Origin: Candidatus Moraniibacteriota bacterium
GTDB lineage: Bacteria; Patescibacteriota; Minisyncoccia; Moranbacterales; GCA-2747515
Assembly: GCA_029933995.1 (NCBI GenBank)
Contig: JAOZNB010000082.1
Coordinates: 1-5,584 of the forward strand
Length of the DNA: 5,584 nt
Direction: 5' to 3'
The position numbers and the translations under genes are program-made. The stretch's first letter is position 1. Every line of letters starts with the position of its first letter. A model generated the notes under the pieces. The model ran no database searches and had not been told where the DNA came from. It saw only the letters and a list, made by a program, of their open reading frames with translations. This document shows, one piece after another, positions 1 to 3,112 of the stretch.

Positions 1-43
1 TGTCTAGTTTTACGAAGAATATTTTTTCATTTCTAACTCCCAT
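1..43 (-). CDS. Possible 5' end of a leftward gene (partial, unrecognised)
   Basis: Read leftwards from an ATG at 43-41, fourteen codons stay open to the window edge and give MGVRNEKIFFVKLD. The amino-acid mix looks like real protein, but I do not recognise it and the piece is too short to test. No Shine-Dalgarno sequence precedes it. A competing reading on the + strand (3-116, about 37 codons, open from the left edge to TGA) could instead be the tail of a gene entering from the left; it has no recognisable motif either. I slightly prefer the leftward start, and it would make 44-347 a divergent intergenic region. Low confidence. Confidence 0.22.
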   Translation of the reverse strand, partial: MGVRNEKIFFVKLD

Positions 44-64
44 TGTTGAAGTGTTGTTTGTGTA

Positions 65-86
65 TTTATCAAATGATATTGATAAA
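65..86. repeat. Small AT-rich inverted repeat
   Basis: TTTATCAA (65-72) and TTGATAAA (79-86) are perfect 8-bp complements separated by six bases. No T-run follows on the + strand, so it is not a clear terminator. It could be an operator-like site or a chance palindrome in AT-rich DNA. Nothing else could be recognised between 44 and 159. Confidence 0.3.
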
Positions 87-159
87 TTATTTATGTTAAA
101 GTGCTTTAAAGTATGATAAGCTAAAAAATAGTTAAAAGTCAAGTGCTGATTTCATGACT

Positions 160-191
160 TGTCATTCCTGCGAAGGCAGGAATCTAGGGCA
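160..191 (+). repeat. REP-like palindromic repeat, copy 1
   Basis: This 32-bp unit folds as a hairpin. An 8-bp inner stem, ATTCCTGC (164-171) with GCAGGAAT (176-183), closes a GAAG tetraloop (172-175). A 4-base outer stem, TGTC (160-163) with GGCA (188-191), contains one T-G wobble. The 3' side carries an unpaired CTAG (184-187) between the two stems. The unit is much more GC-rich than its surroundings. It resembles the widespread bacterial repeats built on GTCATTCC(C/T)GCGAA, which I know from memory and have not searched for. A second copy lies inverted at 274-305. Confidence 0.8.
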
Positions 192-273
192 AGTGCAGAA
201 GATGATGATATTGCAAGTGTAGTTTTATACATCATTTAATGACGGTTTGATGTACTATAGAGTAATTGAAAAA

Positions 274-305
274 TGTCCTAGATACCTGCCTTCGCAGGTA
301 TGACA
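274..305 (-). repeat. REP-like palindromic repeat, copy 2 (inverted)
   Basis: The reverse complement of this unit matches copy 1 at 29 of 32 positions. Two of the three differences are a compensatory pair: the third base pair of the inner stem is T-A in copy 1 and A-T here, so the 8-bp stem stays perfect (282-289 with 294-301, loop 290-293). The third difference turns the outer-stem wobble into a Watson-Crick pair, TGTC (274-277) with GACA (302-305), and the bulged CTAG is kept (278-281). In the frame of the next gene, 282-305 reads IPAFAGMT, a peptide familiar from over-extended start sites at repeats of this class. An ATG inside the repeat (300) is therefore a poor start for the nuclease gene. 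Confidence 0.8.
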
Positions 306-347
306 GTGTTAATAATGGGCACTAAGTTAAATATAAATAATTATGTT

Positions 348-635
348 ATGGAAAAGATTTATTGTGTATATATCTTAGCAAGTAAGAAAAACGGTACATT
401 ATATATTGGCGTAACTAGTAATTTACAAAAGCGTGTTTGGGAACATAAAAATAAATTAGTTGATGGATTTACGAAGAAATATGATGTGGATAAGTTAGTA
501 TATTTTGATCAAACAATAGATGTGCAAAGTGCATTAATGCGAGAAAAACAATTGAAAAAATGGAAAAGATCTTGGAAAATTAGATTGATTGAGGAAAATA
601 ATTCTGATTGGCACGATTTGTACGATGGTTTGTAG
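348..635 (+). CDS. Small GIY-YIG endonuclease-like protein
   Basis: This 95-residue protein is a stand-alone GIY-YIG nuclease domain, close to the usual length of the small UvrC/Slx1-like family. It shows the VYI strand (7-9), YIG (19-21), the conserved arginine in the helix after it (R29), WEHK (31-34) and the expected catalytic glutamate in REKQLK (E66), followed by a basic KKWKR stretch and a C-terminal DLYDGL. The family makes metal-dependent DNA cuts, but the natural substrate of these small members is unsettled. I chose ATG 348 over the in-frame ATG at 300 because 300 lies inside the palindromic repeat, and MEKIYCVYIL gives the normal family start. No Shine-Dalgarno site is seen. Similar proteins occur in Proteobacteria and Rickettsiales as well as CPR, often beside this class of repeat (recollection), which suggests lateral transfer. 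The fold call is secure; the role is not. Confidence 0.9.
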   Translation: MEKIYCVYILASKKNGTLYIGVTSNLQKRVWEHKNKLVDGFTKKYDVDKLVYFDQTIDVQSALMREKQLKKWKRSWKIRLIEENNSDWHDLYDGL

Positions 636-695
636 TATTTCAACTCCCCTTTTTTACAGAAATGGCATTGTGATGATGAATAGTCGTTTAGTAGA

Positions 696-704
696 TGATA
701 TAAT
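696..704 (+). promoter_or_regulatory. Extended -10 promoter element upstream of the pyrophosphohydrolase gene
   Basis: TGATATAAT matches the extended -10 form TGN-TATAAT exactly. No -35 box is visible at 16-18 bp spacing, as is usual for extended -10 promoters. Transcription would start near 711 and give a leader of about 47 bases that lacks a Shine-Dalgarno site. The rest of 636-757 holds nothing I can identify; a C4T6 tract at 653-658 has no hairpin before it. TATAAT is common by chance in such AT-rich DNA, so confidence is moderate. Confidence 0.45.
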
Positions 705-757
705 ATTAGTAGTATACGGCATGTAATGTTTTCTAAATTAATTTAAATATAAAATCT

Positions 758-1120
758 ATGAAGTATATACATACGGAGACAAATATTCCAGAAGAAAATG
801 AATACCCAAAGATTGTGCGAGATAAGATTCCTGCAATCATAAAAAAGTGTGATGGAATCGATGTGGATATAAAACATGTTAAGGGATCACAGGAACATAT
901 GACATATTTACGTAGTAAAGTTGTTGAGGAGGCGAGTGAATTGCGTGAGGCTCATGACAAAGAACATCTTGTGGAAGAAATTGCAGATGTGCTGGAGGTT
1001 ATTGATGCAATATGTGAAATTGATCAAATTGATAAAGGAGATGTCTTGCGTGTACAAGATGAGAAGCGACAAAAGCGTGGTGGATTTTTGGGTGGCTTGA
1101 TTATGAATAAAAAAGTATAA
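758..1120 (+). CDS. Phosphoribosyl-ATP pyrophosphohydrolase / MazG-like nucleotide pyrophosphohydrolase
   Basis: This 120-residue protein belongs to the all-alpha NTP pyrophosphatase (MazG/PRA-PH) superfamily, which hydrolyses nucleoside triphosphates or phosphoribosyl-ATP to the monophosphate and pyrophosphate using Mg2+. The family signature KIVRDKIPAII is at 18-28. The metal-binding acidic residues sit in VVEEASEL (E57, E58, E61) and EEIADVLEVI (E73, E74, D77), and the conserved RGGF is at 107-110. The length fits a single-domain member. No other histidine-biosynthesis gene is present, so a house-cleaning role against non-canonical or damaged nucleotides is more likely than a role as HisE; that is inference from context. 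The YecM-like gene starts 11 bases after its stop, so the two are probably co-transcribed, perhaps from the promoter near 696-704. Confidence 0.88.
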   Translation: MKYIHTETNIPEENEYPKIVRDKIPAIIKKCDGIDVDIKHVKGSQEHMTYLRSKVVEEASELREAHDKEHLVEEIADVLEVIDAICEIDQIDKGDVLRVQDEKRQKRGGFLGGLIMNKKV

Positions 1121-1131
1121 ATTATCTAAAT

Positions 1132-1524
1132 ATGAAAAGTATGGATATTAAATCTGTCATTGGTGATCATGAATTTTTTTTGGATCAAGTTTTTGATAAT
1201 TTGAAGAATGTTGGTATATCTTTGGACGGTTTTGTCGAGTTGGATCATGTTGCATATCGGACAGAAAGTATAGAAAAATATGAGGAAATTAAAAAAGAAC
1301 TATTATCATTTCTCAAACCATACGATGAAGTGAAATTTGTTGGTAGAAGTATATTAGTTGGTCGGCTTGAGCGACCATTGACTTATCAAGGGTTTCAAAT
1401 TGAAGGTATCGAGGTTTTAGCGCCAAAAGAAAGTAATTCATATAAAAATGGATTGGAGCATGCAGAATTTGTAATAAATGGTACATTGGAGGATTTTCGT
1501 AAAAAGTATGATAATATTTTTTGA
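1132..1524 (+). CDS. YecM-like VOC-fold protein, reading frame cut short by a frameshift
   Basis: The uninterrupted frame gives 130 residues ending at a TGA. It matches what I recall of the YecM family in the vicinal-oxygen-chelate superfamily: ELDHVAYRT (36-44), ERPLTYQGFQIEGIEVLAPK (80-99) and LEHAEFVI (108-115). H39, E94, H110 and E112 are candidate metal-site residues by analogy with VOC enzymes. YecM proteins have no established reaction. The expected C-terminal part is missing from this frame and is found one base out of phase directly downstream (1523-1630); removing one T from the run at 1517-1522 would give a 165-residue protein. It follows the pyrophosphohydrolase gene closely and has no Shine-Dalgarno site. 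ATG 1141 (M4) is an alternative start. The frame break may be a sequencing error, a real mutation or recoding. Confidence 0.75.
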   Translation: MKSMDIKSVIGDHEFFLDQVFDNLKNVGISLDGFVELDHVAYRTESIEKYEEIKKELLSFLKPYDEVKFVGRSILVGRLERPLTYQGFQIEGIEVLAPKESNSYKNGLEHAEFVINGTLEDFRKKYDNIF

Positions 1525-1630
1525 TTTACATGCTTATGACAGAGATGTAAATCCAGAATTATGTATCAACTTTGATAATTGTGCTGTAAAATTTCATGAA
1601 ATAAGTTTGTTGGATGTGCGAGAGATATAA
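1517..1630 (+). other. Frameshift site and out-of-phase 3' end of the YecM-like gene
   Basis: A run of six T (1517-1522) runs straight into the stop, as ATT TTT TGA T. Moving one base forward at this point opens 35 more codons from GAT (1523) to TAA (1628-1630). They begin DLHAYDRDVNPEL and end with AVKFHEISLLDV, which carry the NPEL and VKFH-(x)2-SL signatures expected at the end of YecM-family proteins. This piece has no start of its own and fills what would otherwise be a gap before the next gene. The shift is +1, equal to one surplus T. A TGA-to-glycine code would not repair it, because the phase itself changes. Confidence 0.78.
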
Positions 1631-1643
1631 TTTTGTAAATCTG

Positions 1644-1652
1644 TGTTATAAT
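1644..1652 (+). promoter_or_regulatory. Extended -10 promoter that decides the membrane-protein start
   Basis: TGTTATAAT is a perfect TGN-TATAAT extended -10 element, with no matching -35 box. Its last T is at 1652, so transcription should begin near 1659. The first in-frame ATG (1655) would lie upstream of that point, whereas ATG 1661 would sit at or within two bases of the RNA 5' end and make a leaderless mRNA. This supports 1661 as the start and fits the absence of a Shine-Dalgarno site. Confidence 0.5.
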
Positions 1653-1660
1653 AAATGGTA

Positions 1661-2719
1661 ATGGAAACACAAATACAAAATACAATTAAATCTCGTGATA
1701 AGAAAAAACGTGGTGTACGTACTTTTGATTTAATTTTGGCATTACTGGTTACAGCTTTTGGTGCTTTGTTTTTTTTGTGTATTACGAGATCTATCGGAGG
1801 TGTTTCTTTGGTAAATCCATGGGCATCAGCGATGTTTTGTGCAGTTGTTTTTGAGACATTGTTGATTTTATTTGCCATTACAGTAGGTGTTAAAAAAATT
1901 ATTGCACCAATTGTTATTATTGCATTTTTGCCAAGTATTATATTTTTGCCAATAGTATGGCATATGCTCATAGTGCTTGTGGCAGTGTTAATTGCAATTA
2001 GGGGTCTCTATATGATGAGACATACGTTATTTAATGCTTTAAAAATTGACATTGGTACGATTGTTAGGAGTGGTATTGCATATGTGAGTTTTGCTTTAAT
2101 TATTGTTATTACGAGTCAGTATTATTTTTTTGTAAAGCAGAACACAGAAGTTTTGTTTGATGCTGGAAATTATGTTAAAACATCAAATTTGTTGATTGAT
2201 TATATGTTAAAATCTGGAAATGTTGAAAATATATCAATCAATACCATGACAGTTGATGACTTCTTAAAATTTATAGTTGAAAAGGTGTATGAACAGGAAC
2301 AAGTGCAAGGTCCGCAAATAAGTGAAGAAGATGAAGGTATGGTTGTTAGGTGGGCGAGTCAAGTAGGTGTTAATATAGAAAAAATAGAAGATGCAGTAGA
2401 AAATCAGGCATCAGAACAAATGTTGGTAAATATCTCTGAAATGACAGGTAAAGATATTGCTGGTGATGAATTAATAACTGATGTTTTTGCAGAGATTATA
2501 TCAACACAGATAAATAATATTATAGAGAGAAATGAATTTTTAAGAAAAAATAAAGTGAATATATTTACGTTTGGTTTTTTTCTTATCATTTTTTCACTCG
2601 CGTCTATTGTGCGAATTATTACTGGTTGGTGCACGCGATTTGTATTTATGCTTCTTCGAGAGTCTAAAATTGTTCGTGTAAAAAAAACAAAGCGTGATGC
2701 AGAAGTAATAGCTTTTTGA
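1661..2719 (+). CDS. Multi-pass membrane protein of unknown function
   Basis: I do not recognise this 352-residue protein. The N-terminus is basic (KSRDKKKRGVR, 10-20) and should be cytoplasmic. Hydrophobic segments lie at about 22-42, 55-77, 79-98, 99-117, 137-157 and 299-322. That predicts six membrane spans with both ends inside, in agreement with the basic C-terminal tail (RESKIVRVKKTKR, 333-345). The stretch from about 158 to 298 should face outward. It is polar, mostly helical in character and acidic in the middle (SEEDEG, 221-226), and has no cysteines, enzyme motif or repeat. The arrangement recalls sensor or scaffold membrane proteins, but no family can be named. An earlier in-frame ATG at 1655 is disfavoured by the promoter position. 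The stop is TGA, and a terminator-like hairpin follows. Confidence 0.8.
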   Translation: METQIQNTIKSRDKKKRGVRTFDLILALLVTAFGALFFLCITRSIGGVSLVNPWASAMFCAVVFETLLILFAITVGVKKIIAPIVIIAFLPSIIFLPIVWHMLIVLVAVLIAIRGLYMMRHTLFNALKIDIGTIVRSGIAYVSFALIIVITSQYYFFVKQNTEVLFDAGNYVKTSNLLIDYMLKSGNVENISINTMTVDDFLKFIVEKVYEQEQVQGPQISEEDEGMVVRWASQVGVNIEKIEDAVENQASEQMLVNISEMTGKDIAGDELITDVFAEIISTQINNIIERNEFLRKNKVNIFTFGFFLIIFSLASIVRIITGWCTRFVFMLLRESKIVRVKKTKRDAEVIAF

Positions 2720-2737
2720 TTTTGATATTACTAAATC

Positions 2738-2770
2738 AAGACAAAGGTTTTTTCAATTCCTTTGTCTTTT
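2738..2770 (+). terminator. Terminator-like hairpin after the membrane-protein gene
   Basis: AAGACAAAGG (2738-2747) pairs perfectly with CCTTTGTCTT (2759-2768) around an 11-base loop that contains six T. Only TT remains after the stem before GC, so the U-tract is short and termination may be leaky. It begins 19 bases after the membrane-protein stop. The 3' arm also contains the ATG at 2762 that would begin the longest form of the next gene, which argues against that start. Confidence 0.55.
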
Positions 2771-2790
2771 GCTGTATGGTGCGGTATGAT
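2762..2790 (+). promoter_or_regulatory. Candidate -35/-10 promoter for the YkvA-like gene
   Basis: TTGTCT (2762-2767, four of six bases of the -35 consensus) and TATGAT (2785-2790, five of six of the -10 consensus) are separated by exactly 17 bp. Transcription would start near 2797, leaving a leader of about 22 bases before ATG 2819. The -35 box lies inside the 3' arm of the preceding hairpin. The match is reasonable but unproven. Confidence 0.38.
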
Positions 2791-2818
2791 AGAGGTGTTA
2801 TTTATTATTTTTTTAATT

Positions 2819-3067
2819 ATGAAAACATTTTTTGTAGTATTAACTGGTATCGTTGCTTTTTTATATCTTATGAATCCAACAGCTGGTTTTTTGGAGTTTA
2901 TACCCGATAATTTACCAGTTGTGGGTAATTTGGATGAAGCAGGCGCAACAGCATTAATTATTGCATCTTTAGGATATTTTGGTATTGATTTTGCACATTT
3001 ATTCAAGAATAAAAAAGATGATGAAATTAAAAAAAATATAAAAGATGCAGAATTTGAAGAGAAATAA
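2819..3067 (+). CDS. YkvA/DUF1232-like small membrane protein
   Basis: This 82-residue protein carries the DUF1232 (YkvA) signature: a first hydrophobic helix at about 3-19 (FFVVLTGIVAFLYLM), then NPTAGFLEFIPDNLPVVGNLDE (19-40) in place of the usual pattern with IPD, then PV-G-(x)-LDD, and a second hydrophobic helix at about 42-58. The last D of the usual LDD is E here. The charged tail (63-82, rich in K, D and E) should be cytoplasmic. The family is widespread and its function is unknown. Longer starts exist at 2762, inside the terminator stem, and at 2786, inside the predicted -10 box. ATG 2819 gives the natural family length and lies downstream of both. The helicase gene begins 45 bases after the stop. 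Confidence 0.72.
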   Translation: MKTFFVVLTGIVAFLYLMNPTAGFLEFIPDNLPVVGNLDEAGATALIIASLGYFGIDFAHLFKNKKDDEIKKNIKDAEFEEK

Positions 3068-3112
3068 TAGATTTTAATTTTGGAAGATAATAGTTAAAAA
3101 AGATATAATTGT

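Larger units (their letters stand above)
160..305. mobile_element. Candidate paired-REP (BIME/MITE-like) unit
   Basis: The two inverted 32-bp repeats bound a 146-bp segment. The 82 bases between them are AT-rich, have no open frame of note, and hold no RNA gene I can recognise. Paired inverted REPs of this kind (bacterial interspersed mosaic elements) are non-autonomous and are mobilised in trans, classically by Y1 REP-associated tyrosine transposases. No such transposase lies in the window; the nearest nuclease is the GIY-YIG gene 42 bases to the right. I see no clear flanking target duplication. Calling it mobile is inference from its architecture. Confidence 0.45.

Noticed and set aside
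1..7. TGTCTAG at the left edge as the remnant of a third repeat copy
   Set aside because: It is only seven bases, with one base missing from the repeat end and no hairpin core after it.
140..219. Three CAAGTG motifs (140-145, 190-195, 214-219)
   Set aside because: They are short and irregularly spaced with no other shared flank; probably chance, and not a convincing target duplication or CRISPR-like array.
300..347. Longer N-terminus of the GIY-YIG gene starting at ATG 300
   Set aside because: The ATG lies inside the palindromic repeat, and the extra 16 residues do not look like family sequence; ATG 348 gives the standard start.
1522..1524. TGA read as glycine (code 25) to explain the early stop in the YecM-like gene
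   Set aside because: The family match continues in a different phase, so recoding the stop would not restore it, and the 824 helicase codons contain no in-frame TGA.
1594..1971. Reverse-strand open frame of 125 codons
   Set aside because: It overlaps the membrane-protein gene and the promoter, has no family features, and is a shadow of an AT-rich hydrophobic coding region.
2731..3006. Reverse-strand open frame opposite the YkvA-like gene
   Set aside because: It is antisense to a gene with a clear DUF1232 motif and crosses the terminator hairpin; no protein signature is seen.
3104..3109. TATAAT just before the helicase start
   Set aside because: Only three bases separate it from ATG 3113, so transcription would start inside the gene. 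No TG extension or -35 box supports it, and such hexamers are common in AT-rich DNA.
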